DNA from: Pelagomonas calceolata
Taxonomy: Eukaryota > Sar > Pelagophyceae > Pelagomonadales > Pelagomonadaceae
Direction of reading: 5' to 3'
Length of the DNA: 64,000 nt
NCBI GenBank assembly: GCA_918797485.1
Contig: CAKKNE010000005.1
Coordinates: 1,488,001-1,552,000, forward strand
Shown: in pieces, positions 52,557 to 61,337 of the stretch
Layout: each line of letters starts with the position of its first letter
How positions within the stretch are numbered: position 1 is the first letter of the stretch
The notes under the pieces: generated by a model
Databases searched by the model: none
Told to the model about the DNA's origin: nothing
Seen by the model: the letters and a program-made list of their open reading frames with translations, nothing else
Made by a program: the position numbers and the translations under genes

Positions 52557-54023
52557 TTAGTCCACGCGCACCTTGACGCCCCCGAAGCGCAGCTTCGCGC
52601 CGCCGCGCCGCGGGAGGCTCGACCCGAAGTCGAGGTTGGCCCCGCCGTCGCCGACCGTCGACGCCTCCCGGAACGCGCGGTTCGCCCGGCCCGCGAAGAG
52701 CAGCGCGTACAGCACGAGGGCCGCCGTCTGGACGAGCGAGCAGACCCACTGCACCGTGCGGTGGCGCGTGTAGGGCGGCAGCGACGCCGCGACGAACGTG
52801 ACGAGGGGCAGGCTCAGCGCCCAGGCCCCGCCGACGGCCGCCCAGCCGACGTAGAAGCGCCGCAGCCGGTGGCCGGCGCAGGCCTGCGTGCGCAGGGCCA
52901 CGGGGATCAAGACGAGGAACAGGACGACGCGGACCACGACGACGAGCTTGCCCGGCCAGTGCTCGAAGTCGTGGAAGCTGTCGAAGTCGTCGCCCTCCCA
53001 GCGGCTCCACTGCGCCAGCACGAGGTGTAACGTGATCCAGCCCAGTAGCCCGGACGACGCCTCGACGCCGGGCGCCCGCAGCAGCCGCGCGAGCGGCGCG
53101 ACGGCCGAGGCCGCCTTCTCGGCCGGCGTCTCGTCGCGCAGCGGCCCGCGGCCCGCCTTCTCGTCGTCGCCCAGCCTCGAGGCCAGCGTCCAGCCCGCCG
53201 CGATGCACAAGGTTAATGCCGCGAGCAGCGCGTCGCAGAGCGCCTCGAAGTAGGCCGAGAGCGCATCCGAAAAATGGGAGCCGACGCCGTTCGACGCGTA
53301 GGCCGCGAGGTGGCGCAGCTCGAAGAAGCTCGAGAGCGCGTCGCAGGCCGCGGCCGCGCACAGTAGGACCTCCGCGGCGTGGACGTCGCGGTCGCCGTCG
53401 CCCTTCTTCGCGCGGCCGGCCGCCGCGAGGGCGATGCGCTTGCCCACGGCGTAGACGAGAACGAATGCGGTCACCATGTTGAAGAAGTGCAGGGGTCTTA
53501 ACCCATTCTCGTCGACGGGCAGGTGCGAGTCGCCGTCGCGCATCTCGGCCCTATAATGCACGGCGGGCACGGGGTGCAGGTACCGCTCCAGCGAGCAGTC
53601 CGCGAGCGTGAAGTACCAGACGTGCGTGCGTATGCTGGACGTCATGGCCCGCCGGTGGGCCCAGAACTTCGAGGAGGCCGGCGGCCGCCACGGCGCCCAC
53701 TCCGCATCCAACGCATTGTCCTTGCGCAGGTCGACGGGCGCCGACCACCTTGCTAATTTCACCTTCTCGTCGCAGGTCGTCGCCCTCAGTACCTTGTCCC
53801 AGTCGTCGTCGAGGTACGCGTACGCTTTGAGCTCGTCCGACGCGTAGTCGTCGCCCTCCTCCGTCCAGACCGTCAGCGCCGCGCTGCCGCGGCCGACGCG
53901 GAAGGCGAACTTGACGACGTCGTGCTCCGTGAACTCGCCCGTCAGCCGCGCCTCGCCCGTGACGACCTTGGCGCGGGCTGGGGCGAGGGCCGCGGCCGCG
54001 AGGAGCAGGCCGCGCGCCGCCAT
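52557..54023 (-). CDS. GPR180/TMEM145-like seven-transmembrane protein
   Basis: 488 aa. Signal peptide MAARGLLLAAAALAPARA, a lumenal beta-rich domain (VVTGEARLTGEFTEHDVVKFAF ... HVWYFTLADCS), then seven TM helices from about residue 175: LRPLHFFNMVTAFVLVYAVG, AAEVLLCAAAACDALSSFFELRH, ALLAALTLCIAAGWT, LLGWITLHLVLAQWSRW, VVVVRVVLFLVLIPVAL, YVGWAAVGGAWALSLPLVTFV, and WVCSLVQTAALVLYALLF. This is the rhodopsin-like GPCR transmembrane fold of the GPR180/TMEM145 (GOST-type) family, thought to act in the Golgi or endosome as trafficking or signalling receptors. Convergent with Psf2, 25 bp apart. Confidence 0.85.
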   Translation of the reverse strand: MAARGLLLAAAALAPARAKVVTGEARLTGEFTEHDVVKFAFRVGRGSAALTVWTEEGDDYASDELKAYAYLDDDWDKVLRATTCDEKVKLARWSAPVDLRKDNALDAEWAPWRPPASSKFWAHRRAMTSSIRTHVWYFTLADCSLERYLHPVPAVHYRAEMRDGDSHLPVDENGLRPLHFFNMVTAFVLVYAVGKRIALAAAGRAKKGDGDRDVHAAEVLLCAAAACDALSSFFELRHLAAYASNGVGSHFSDALSAYFEALCDALLAALTLCIAAGWTLASRLGDDEKAGRGPLRDETPAEKAASAVAPLARLLRAPGVEASSGLLGWITLHLVLAQWSRWEGDDFDSFHDFEHWPGKLVVVVRVVLFLVLIPVALRTQACAGHRLRRFYVGWAAVGGAWALSLPLVTFVAASLPPYTRHRTVQWVCSLVQTAALVLYALLFAGRANRAFREASTVGDGGANLDFGSSLPRRGGAKLRFGGVKVRVD

Positions 54024-54376
54024 CGCGCGCGCCGCGCCGCTGGTGCGTCCCGCGTGCGGCGCTGGCTATGCCTCTCGAGAGGCGACACGTGCAGGATTTT
54101 GGCGCCGCAACTCATATGATGGCGCCGCAAAACCCGACACTGGGAATCGACAAGTGTTCTTGCGGCACGACTGCGCCGGCGAGGAGTCGCACGGAGCGCG
54201 TGGAAGCGCCCACCAACCGCCCGCGCGACCGAGGGTTTTGCGGCCGTGTTTCAAGCACATCGGCGGCGCGGGGACGCGGTCGGTTTAGCTGAGAGATAGG
54301 GTCCTTCGTTCATCGTCCTAGAAGAGCTGCCTTATGCAGGGGGCGGGGAACAAGGAGCACCTTGTGCGCCCGCCCT
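54024..54376. other. intergenic, short direct repeat
   Basis: 353 bp upstream of the GPR180-like gene. GGCGCCGCAA occurs at 54101 and 54121, preceded by TTTT in one case. No gene or promoter-type element. Confidence 0.4.
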
Positions 54377-55738
54377 TTAGAAGCCGCGGCGCCAGCCGTG
54401 CGGCATGGGCAGCGGCATGATGCGGATGCAGACGTGGTACGGGCCGATGCCCTGGGGCGCGCCCGCTCCGCACGCGCGCCAGAGCCGGAGCATCTTGCCG
54501 TCGGACGCGTCGCAAATCGGCCAGAAGTGCTTATGCAACGCCGTCTCCACCGTGCGGCTGATCACCTTGGACGAGCCGCAGTTGTACACGCTCACGCCGC
54601 CCGGGCCCCACGCCCTCGTGAGAGCCACGGGGGGGGCGTACCCCGTGGCATCGATGATCGTCGCCGACTTATAGCCCCGCTGCCTTAACTGATTGACGCC
54701 CTCCTCCTTGACGCTAAAACCCTGAGAGCCAGTGCTCGCGCCGTAGATCTGGACCGCGTAGCCGTTCGGGTACGTCACGTCGTAGTCCGCAAACAACTCT
54801 TCGGCACGACTAATGGCCGCCTTGCCGTGCGCTTGTAAGGCCTTGGGACTGAGGTCGTGCTCGTCGCCGAGCGTTTCCCTTTCGTACTCGATCGCTTTCT
54901 GCCTCGTTCTCTCTGATGTCTGGGCGTTGTAGATGGGGTTGTTGATCGGGTTGTTGATGGGGTTGTTGATGGGGTTGTTGATGGGGTTGTTGATGGGGTT
55001 GTTGATGGGGTTGTTGATGGGGTTGCTGATGGCGTTTATTTCCTTTCTTTTCGCCGCGCACTCCCTACAGGTCCGGTTGCGTTTTTCGCCGCGTTTCTTG
55101 AAGTCGAAAAGTCCAGGCGCAAGCCATCGTCTTTGGCACGTCCTTCCCTGCATTCTTCCGTCGCACTGGTGCAGGCGCAGGCAGGAGCCGGCCGTGCACT
55201 TCGGGACGGTGCAGCGCTCCGTCGATGAAATGACCGGCGGAGGGCTTGGAACGCTAGCGACGGCGACGGCCTGGCGGTCCGGGCCGCGGAGCTTTTTGCT
55301 TGGGGGCGGCAGGCACTGCGGGGCCTTGGCCCGGGCCGAGGCCGGCGGCGGCGGGGCCTTGGCCCGGGAGGGCGGCGGCGGCGGGGCCGTGGGCCGGGCC
55401 CAGGCCGGAACCGCCGCGGCGACGGCCTGGCCGTCCGGGCCGCGGCGCTTTTTGCTTGGGGGCAGGCACTCGTCGCACGTACTTTTCCGGGCCCCGCTCG
55501 AGGAGAAGAAGGAGAACGTCGTCTGCGACGGCTTGCGCTTGCACTTGCGACACGGGTCGTCATCGCCGACGGGCGCCCGCCGCGCGGCCGCAGGCGGCGC
55601 GGTCGTCGGTAAGGACGGAATCGGCGGCGGCGGCGGCGGGGCCTTGGCCCGGGCCAAGGCCGGAACCGCCGGCGGCGGCTTGGACCCTTCGTCGTCCGAG
55701 CTATCTCTGACAACGATAGCGTTTGCGAGAGACGACAT
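54377..55738 (-). CDS. Cys-rich hypothetical protein with NPIN minisatellite
   Basis: 453 aa. The N-terminal half is Pro/Ala/Lys-rich with two similar modules, each containing PPSKK-RGPDGQAVA. Cys groups (CRKCKRKPSQ ... CDECLPPSKK; CTVPKCTAGSCLRLHQCDG; CRECAAKRKE) suggest zinc binding. A tandem NPIN repeat of about nine units (encoded at 54930-55030) separates a C-terminal domain with YAVQIYGASTGSQGFSV, ATIIDATGYAPPVALTRAW and VYNCGSSKVISRTVETALHKHFW. The last block vaguely recalls GIY-YIG-type folds, but I make no assignment. It may belong to a lineage-specific family. Confidence 0.5.
   Translation of the reverse strand: MSSLANAIVVRDSSDDEGSKPPPAVPALARAKAPPPPPPIPSLPTTAPPAAARRAPVGDDDPCRKCKRKPSQTTFSFFSSSGARKSTCDECLPPSKKRRGPDGQAVAAAVPAWARPTAPPPPPSRAKAPPPPASARAKAPQCLPPPSKKLRGPDRQAVAVASVPSPPPVISSTERCTVPKCTAGSCLRLHQCDGRMQGRTCQRRWLAPGLFDFKKRGEKRNRTCRECAAKRKEINAISNPINNPINNPINNPINNPINNPINNPINNPIYNAQTSERTRQKAIEYERETLGDEHDLSPKALQAHGKAAISRAEELFADYDVTYPNGYAVQIYGASTGSQGFSVKEEGVNQLRQRGYKSATIIDATGYAPPVALTRAWGPGGVSVYNCGSSKVISRTVETALHKHFWPICDASDGKMLRLWRACGAGAPQGIGPYHVCIRIMPLPMPHGWRRGF
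54928..55031 (-). repeat. 12-bp coding minisatellite (NPIN)n
   Basis: About eight to nine tandem copies of a 12-bp unit (plus strand GGGTTGTTGATG) inside the CDS at 54377-55738; the minus strand encodes Asn-Pro-Ile-Asn repeats. The unit is a multiple of three, so copy changes keep frame. Near-identical copies indicate recent expansion. Confidence 0.9.
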
Positions 55739-56935
55739 TATAATGGCTTGCGTGAGGCGTCTTGCGGGCGACGGCGTCTACTGGGTCCGCCTTCGCGTGA
55801 GCGGACGTGTCCGCGGTGCGACCTGCGCCGCTCCTCGTAAAAATCGACCGACGTCGCTCCGCGGCGCGTTCCCGTCGAGCCGAGCCGCAAACCTCACCAC
55901 CACACGCGACGCGCCTCCGAGCGCTGGGCCGCCGCCACAGCCTCTCGACGGTCGCGCCGCCGCGCCGCGCCGCGCGCCGCCCGGCACCGGTACAGGGAGC
56001 CCCATGGCTTTGTTCCTCCGGTGCTGGACGGCGACGCGGCCGCGCGGCCGCCGCCCGCGCGGTCTCAGCAGAGCGGGTACACTCTAGGACCGCTCAGAAC
56101 GAGATCTGTGGGTTTGGAGCCGCGGGCGGTCCGTATGGCCGCGTTTGGCGCCGCGCAAAAAGCTCTCCGGACGATGCGCGGCACCCCGCACGAAGGCCCC
56201 AAAAACCCGCCGGGACGCTGCGACTTGCCCTCCTGCGCCCCCTGAAAAATCCGCTTCGCGGCAGCCGCCCTACGTGGGCTGTTTGGGCCCCGCGGCGCCG
56301 CCGCCCCCCAGATCGTTCTGCGCTCTGCGATTTTTTTGATTCGCAAAGTAACATGGGGCTGCCCCGCCACCAGCGGCGGCCGGCGCCGCCCCCCGAGCCC
56401 GTCGGCCGCGAGGGGACGACGCTGGGTGCTCACGCCACCGTGGCGGACGCGCTGCACGTCGTCGGGCGTCGATTGGGGCCCCAACTTCATCACTCGAACG
56501 GCGGCGTTCCGCCCGGCGCGGACCAGAGCCAGGAGACGACGCTCGCCGCCGTCGCAGCGGACGCCCCCGACACGTAGGACCCCTGGGGACGTCGCGATGC
56601 AGCAGCACGCTCTCTGCACCATCAGGAAGGGAAATGTCATATAGCGTCGCTTTGTTGCTGAAATGTCGGCGGCCTAGTTTAAAGTTCCGAGTCTCTTCAA
56701 GTTGTCATGGCTACAGAGAATGCTAGAGTCCCAAGAACATAGACATGATAGATAGAGGTTGTGTACGGAACGCCCAATTTCGCCGAGGCGCCGCCAAGGC
56801 GCGTGCCCCCAAAGCCCGAGTTGACTGCAGTTATTTCGTACGCCGCCGTGCAGCGGTCTCGGCCGGCCTCGCTAGCCGTCCCCGCTGGACGGTCGATCGC
56901 GAGGGTCGTGGCGCGCGAAGGTTAGGTGTGACACA
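55739..56935. other. 1.2-kb region without a recognised gene
   Basis: Open frames occur on both strands (for example plus-strand 55807-56577) but show only Arg/Pro/Ala-rich translation with no domains. The sequence near 56640-56760 is AT-richer. A CGCTAGCC occurs at 56870. I see no RNA gene or repeat. Confidence 0.4.
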
Positions 56936-59587
56936 TTAATCGCCCGCGACGACGAGCCGGACGGCCGGCAGCTCGAGGTCGCCGCTCGTCGCCTGGACCT
57001 CGACGACGCTCGCCCCCTCGAGCACGTCCCCGAGCGCCGGCGCGTGTCGCGCGTGGAGCGCGCGCGCGAAGACGAGGTCGCCGTTCGGCGCCACGAGCGT
57101 CTCGATCTCCTCGTCGGGGCAGAGGAGCGCCGCGACGCGCCCGGCCACGGCCCGCACGGAGTCCGCGGGCGCGCAGCGAATCGTCGGCGGCGCCCACTCC
57201 GACGCGACGGCGCCGCCGGGCAGCCGCCACCGCGCCGGCCGCGCGGGCGGCGCCTGGCCCCAGAGCGGCGCCGCCAGGCCGCAGAACGTCGACCGGAGCC
57301 GCGCGCGCGTCGCGCCGCCGCCGAGGAGCTTCGCGGCCTCGAGCGCGCAGAGCCCGGACGCGACGGCGGTCGCCGTCGCGACGGCCGGCACGACGGCGCC
57401 GGCGATCTGCGCGGCGCGCAGCCGGTCGACCGGCGGGACGCCGAAGGCCGCGCCGCGCAGGTTCGCCGCGAGCGCCAGCCACGTCGCGTGCTCGGCGTCG
57501 TCCTTGTCGAACGCGAGCGGCGCGACGGCGGCGTCCGGGCCCAGCCGCGCGACCGCGGCCTCGAGGCGCGCGGCGGCGTCGCGCGCGCGCGGCGCCGGCG
57601 CCGCCGCCGCCGCCGCGCCGCCGCCGCCGAGCGCGCGCCGCCGGAGCGCCGCGGTCGCGGCGAGGAACGCGGCGTCCTCGCGGGCCGGCGCCGCCGGCGG
57701 CACGCGCGTGCCCGTCCAGTAGGCCGCGCCGTCCTCGTCGACCTCGTCGAGCGGGTGCGCCGCGAGGAGCCGCGCGACCGGTTCCACAAAAAGCTCGCGG
57801 AACGCGGCCCGCGCCCAGGCGTCCGCGTCGCCCGCCAGCAGGCCCTCGGCGTCGTCCGCCGCCGCCGCGGCGGCGTCCGGGTTCTTCCGGCACCACCGCC
57901 GCGCGCCGCCCGGCGCGCGCGCCGCGCGGAGCGCCGCGGCGAGCCGCTCCGGCCGCGCCTCGAAGCGCCCGGCGAAGGCGTCGCGCGCCCACCAGACGCA
58001 GTGCTCGGCCTTATAGGGGTGGTCCTTGATCGTGCACACGGGCACGCCGCCGCGGTCGTCGCCGTCGTCGGCCACCGCCGTCGCGTGCCAGCTCTCCGTC
58101 GCGTGGGGCAGGGCCGGCTGCACGGACGCCGCCGCCCCGAGCGTCCCGCAGTCCACGAAGGGCAGGCCCCGCTCGACGCAGACCCGGCTCAGGAACGCGC
58201 GCGCCGCCAGCGAGTCGACCGCGCTGACCACGACGTCGACCTGGTCCCAGGCGACGGCATCCACGGACGCGGCGTCGAGGCGCCTCGGTATAGCCACGTA
58301 TTCCGTATCGGGGGCGAGGCGCGCGGCCGCGCGCGCGGCCCGCTCGGCCTTGCTCGCGCCGACGTCGTTTGGCCGAAACAGGAACTGGCGCGACAGGTTC
58401 GAGGGCGCGACGGCGTCGTCGTCGCAGACCGTGACGCGGGCCACGCCCAGCAGGCCCAGGTTCTTCAGCAGCTCGCAGCCCGTCGCGCCCGCGCCGACGA
58501 CGAGCACGCGCGCCGCCTCCGGTATGTCGGGGACCGGCGCCGCGGGGCGGTGCGCCAATATTTGGCCCGGCGCGGGGCCGCCCAGCAGCCCGCCGCTCAC
58601 GGCCTTGAGCACGTCGTGCGCCGCGACGCCCGCGGCCGCCGCGGCCGCGGCCGCGTCCGGCGCGTCGTCGCTCCCTATGATAGCATCGAGTGCCCGCCGG
58701 TCGAGGCGCGCGCCGTCGCAGGATCCAAAAGAAGCGGCCGCGAGCGCGTCGCGCAGGCTCACCTGTTTCAGTATACGCGTCGCCGGCCGCAGCCGCGCGC
58801 CGCACCTTTTTTTGGTGTCGACGGCGCCCTCGATCAACGCCGCCTCGAGGGCCCAGGGTGTCGCCACGGCCCGCACCTCGAGGACCGCGCCGCCGTCGAG
58901 GTCAAGAAAGTCGCCCTCGCACGCCTCGTGGCGCTGCCGGCCCGCGGCCTCGGCGCGGTACAGATTATCACCAAGCGCTCTGAGCGGCTCGAGCGGGACA
59001 CTTTCCCGGGCCGCGCCCGCGAGCTCGCGGGACGCGACGGCCGCGCCGTCGCCGAAGTCGTCGAAGACGCAAAAGGCCGCGCCGGCGCAGCGGCACCACA
59101 CGAAGGGCACGCCCGCCGCGCGGCACGCGTCCGAGAGCGCGCAGGCCGCCTCCCGCCCCGAACCGCAGGCCGCGACGCAGTCGTAGGCCCCGACTTCCAA
59201 CGCGTCCGCGGCCGCGACGCGCGTCTCCGAGAGCTCCGCGGCGCCCGCGACCGTCCGCGCGAGGCGCGTCGCCTCGGGCCGCGCGCCGTAGAGGTGCGCG
59301 CCGCCGCCGCCGCCGCCGTCGCCGTCGCCGTCGCCGTCGAAGACGTCGACGGCCGCGACGCCCAGCAGCGCGAGGTCCTTGGCGACCTCGGCGCCGACGG
59401 CGTCCGCGCCCGCGACGAGCACGCGCGCGCGGCGCAGCCGCGCGTGCGCGTCCCGCCCGAAGGCGAGGAGCTGCCGCGAGTAGCGCGCCTCGTCCGCGGA
59501 CCAGGCCGCGCCGCCCCGCGCAAGGCGGTGGTGCGGCCGCGGCCGCGCCGCGGCCAGGGCGAGCAGCAGCAGGCCGGCGCCGCGCAT
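56936..59587 (-). CDS. ubiquitin-activating enzyme E1-like, with signal peptide
   Basis: 883 aa from ATG 59587, which opens signal peptide MRGAGLLLLALAAARPRPHH. First ThiF-like half: YSRQLLAFGRDAHARLRRARVLVAGADAVGAE (nucleotide-binding loop partly lost). Second, catalytic adenylation domain: VLVVGAGATGCELLKNLGLLGV, DDDAVAPSNLSRQFLF. Catalytic Cys at about 518 in VPVCTIKDHPYKAEHC; later FDKDDAEHATWLALAANLR and a ubiquitin-fold domain at the end. This is Uba1-type, Cys-containing. A signal peptide fits the periplastidal E1 of the symbiont-derived ERAD-like import system (SELMA) of red complex plastids. Arg- and Ala-rich expansions reflect GC bias. Promoter-type element about 95 bp upstream. Confidence 0.85.
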   Translation of the reverse strand: MRGAGLLLLALAAARPRPHHRLARGGAAWSADEARYSRQLLAFGRDAHARLRRARVLVAGADAVGAEVAKDLALLGVAAVDVFDGDGDGDGGGGGGAHLYGARPEATRLARTVAGAAELSETRVAAADALEVGAYDCVAACGSGREAACALSDACRAAGVPFVWCRCAGAAFCVFDDFGDGAAVASRELAGAARESVPLEPLRALGDNLYRAEAAGRQRHEACEGDFLDLDGGAVLEVRAVATPWALEAALIEGAVDTKKRCGARLRPATRILKQVSLRDALAAASFGSCDGARLDRRALDAIIGSDDAPDAAAAAAAAGVAAHDVLKAVSGGLLGGPAPGQILAHRPAAPVPDIPEAARVLVVGAGATGCELLKNLGLLGVARVTVCDDDAVAPSNLSRQFLFRPNDVGASKAERAARAAARLAPDTEYVAIPRRLDAASVDAVAWDQVDVVVSAVDSLAARAFLSRVCVERGLPFVDCGTLGAAASVQPALPHATESWHATAVADDGDDRGGVPVCTIKDHPYKAEHCVWWARDAFAGRFEARPERLAAALRAARAPGGARRWCRKNPDAAAAAADDAEGLLAGDADAWARAAFRELFVEPVARLLAAHPLDEVDEDGAAYWTGTRVPPAAPAREDAAFLAATAALRRRALGGGGAAAAAAPAPRARDAAARLEAAVARLGPDAAVAPLAFDKDDAEHATWLALAANLRGAAFGVPPVDRLRAAQIAGAVVPAVATATAVASGLCALEAAKLLGGGATRARLRSTFCGLAAPLWGQAPPARPARWRLPGGAVASEWAPPTIRCAPADSVRAVAGRVAALLCPDEEIETLVAPNGDLVFARALHARHAPALGDVLEGASVVEVQATSGDLELPAVRLVVAGD

Positions 59588-59679
59588 CGCGCCTGCACCG
59601 GACACCTCGCCGCGAGCAGGCTGGTTGCACTTGTTCTCCCCGTGCGGTTGCAAGCCAGGCTTGCTTTGAGCTAAGCTGC

Positions 59680-59705
59680 TTGCTAGTGTGTGTGTGTTGT
59701 TATAG
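59680..59705. promoter_or_regulatory. CTAGTGTG promoter-type element, copy 12 (partial)
   Basis: TTGCTAGTGTGTGTGTG then TTGTTATAGCC; keeps the left core, with a TG run replacing CTTAC. About 95 bp upstream of the E1 start. Confidence 0.45.
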
Positions 59706-59721
59706 CCCCCCTCGTCGCCGG

Positions 59722-59810
59722 GCTAGCCTAGCTAGCCTCAGCTTAACCGACGGGTTTTGCGCGCGGTCTTGCGGGACCCCTCCCCGCCCCAGGGGACTCG
59801 TCGCAGAGGT
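59722..59810 (+). repeat. dispersed direct repeat, copy 1
   Basis: About 90 bp matching 61034-61132: CTAGCCTCAGCTTAACCG, CGCGGTCTTGCGGGACCCCT, CGCCCCAGGGGACTCGTC. The two copies are about 1.3 kb apart in the same orientation. Confidence 0.7.
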
Positions 59811-60271
59811 CGTGCAGCGATGTGCGGGAAAAAAAAAAGGGAACCGCCGCCACACAACCTTGAGTCTGCTGAACGCGGACGCGAAGGCGCTTTGCTTGAG
59901 ACCCGACCCAGAGCTAGTCAAGGTATTTGGGATCCCGCGGCGCCACCGCTCCGTGGAGTCGTGCCCGAGTGCCCGTGCCGACGGTGTCTCCGTAGCCCCC
60001 CGCCGGCCCGCCGCCGCGCCCGCGGGGGAGTCGCGAAAAACACCCCCGCGTTCACGAAGGACCCGAAGAGTTGTCATCGGAAGTGGCTTGAATTGCTGGG
60101 GTGAGTCAACATCGCCAATGAAGGCCCGTCGACCCGTTGAATTGCGAGGAAGCCGAGGATGAATCGCCTACTTGCCCTACATGTCACGTCGCGCCGAGAC
60201 GCCGCCATGACGCGTTCGCGAGGCCCTCGCGCACGCCCGGTCAGACCCTGAGCTTAGAAATCCTGCGGAGA

Positions 60272-60850
60272 TCAAGTGTCGTCCTCCTCCTCCCCATCAG
60301 AGCCAGATTCAGAGTCAGACCCGGTCGTGCGATACATGCGAGGAACGGCATGCTCGCGTTCTTTCGCCGCCCACGCACCCAACGTCTCCTGGAATATGAA
60401 AGGCAACTCGCGGTCCAGGTCACGGTCTTTGCTATTGCCACCATTTCCGAGACAGAGCGCCACGATCTCAATCGAAGGCGTCCACGAGAGCCAATCGACC
60501 GCTCCGCGCCGCGAGAGCGCGGCGCCGACGCGATCCCGCCATTCGTCGCGCGCGTCAGCCGCCGCAAGGCACAGTTTGCCGCTCTTCCGAAGGAAGGTGG
60601 ACCTTCAGAGTGCAGCGGTGTAGTTTGTCTAGTGTCTCATCAAAATCTATGTCAATTGAGATGGACGATATCTTTTTTAGCTGCTCGACGAGAGAGATCG
60701 GGTCGGTCGCCATGTGCTCGGGAGGAGGTGCGATGGAATATGGGACCTTTTTAGCCAGCGAGCTGTTCGCAATGTCAAGCGCAGCTGTCCACACCGGGAG
60801 GCCTATAAGCAAACGAGCGGCCTCCGATGTGATGTGCTTGCTGTGATGGG
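60272..60850 (-). CDS. possible hypothetical gene in two reading frames
   Basis: Minus strand. An upstream frame gives GLPVWTAALDIANSSLAKK ... MATDPISLVEQLKKISSI ... DETLDKLHRCTLK; a second frame then continues FLRKSGKLCLAAADARDEWR, GAVDWLSWTPSIEIVALCLG ... ELPFIFQETLGAWAAKE and ends in an acidic SDSESGSDGEEEDDT. Codon use and composition look coding in both. FLRKSGKLCLAAADARDEW recalls the end of a PH domain. A small intron near 60600 or decay would explain the frame change. The remaining interval 59588-61337 holds the direct repeats, an A-tract at 59829 and no other gene. Confidence 0.35.
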
Positions 60851-61033
60851 GCTGAAACTGGGCGCCAATAGATGGCGCGCGGGCAGCCGCGGGCCGGGCG
60901 GGGAGGCCGTAGGAGTTGGGTAAGAGGCGTTTACGGGCCACCGGCGGGCATCGACGCCCAAAAAAGGGGCTAAGCACTTCCCAGGACTGGAGCTTGGAGG
61001 CATGCTTGGCCTTCCCAGGAAAGAGGGCTAGTA

Positions 61034-61132
61034 GCTCCCTAGCCTAGCCTCAATTTAACCGGCGGGTATTGCGGGAAACCGGTCGCGGTCTTGCGGGACC
61101 CCTCCCCGCCCCAGGAGACTCGTCGCAGAGGC
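61034..61132 (+). repeat. dispersed direct repeat, copy 2
   Basis: Partner of 59722-59810: CTAGCCTCAATTTAACCG, CGCGGTCTTGCGGGACCCCT, CGCCCCAGGAGACTCGTC. It has an additional ~12-bp insertion (GGGAAACCGGT). Confidence 0.7.
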
Positions 61133-61147
61133 TCCCTAACCGAGTGG

Positions 61148-61173
61148 TTGCTAGTGTCTTACAGTCTGCTAGC
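61148..61173. promoter_or_regulatory. CTAGTGTCTTAC-type promoter element, copy 13
   Basis: TTGCTAGTGTCTTACAGTCT then GCTAGC. Perfect consensus. About 165 bp upstream of ATG 61338. Confidence 0.75.
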
Positions 61174-61337
61174 AGCAATCCACACGAACGGCTGCCCAAC
61201 GCGCGCATCAGGGGCTTCCAGCAAAGGCAGGCAGCCCACAAGCATCGGTGAGGGCAGCCTGTCCAAGCCCAGTGAGGGCAGCACAGCAGATGTCACTGCG
61301 CTGCTCGCGGACGGCGTTCGCCGGCGGTCGATGTAGC

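Noticed and set aside
54928-55031. CRISPR-like array of short repeats
   Set aside because: Units are contiguous 12-bp coding repeats without spacers, in a eukaryotic gene.
55807-56577. 256-codon plus-strand frame as a gene
   Set aside because: No domains, Arg/Pro/Ala composition, no promoter-type element, overlapping frames on the other strand equally open.
57044-59674. 876-codon open frame antisense to the E1
   Set aside because: It mirrors the E1 gene in complementary frame; high GC with NNC/NNG codons keeps the antisense frame open. The translation is Arg-rich with no domains.
61148-61173. CTAG element as a Helitron or other transposon terminus
   Set aside because: Copies are only about 25 bp, have no shared flanking body or target duplications, and sit at a constant position relative to starts.
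61130-61215. tRNA-Ser-like start (CTAACCGAGTGGTT)
   Set aside because: Only the D-arm-like string is present; no anticodon or T arm, and the segment overlaps the promoter-type element.
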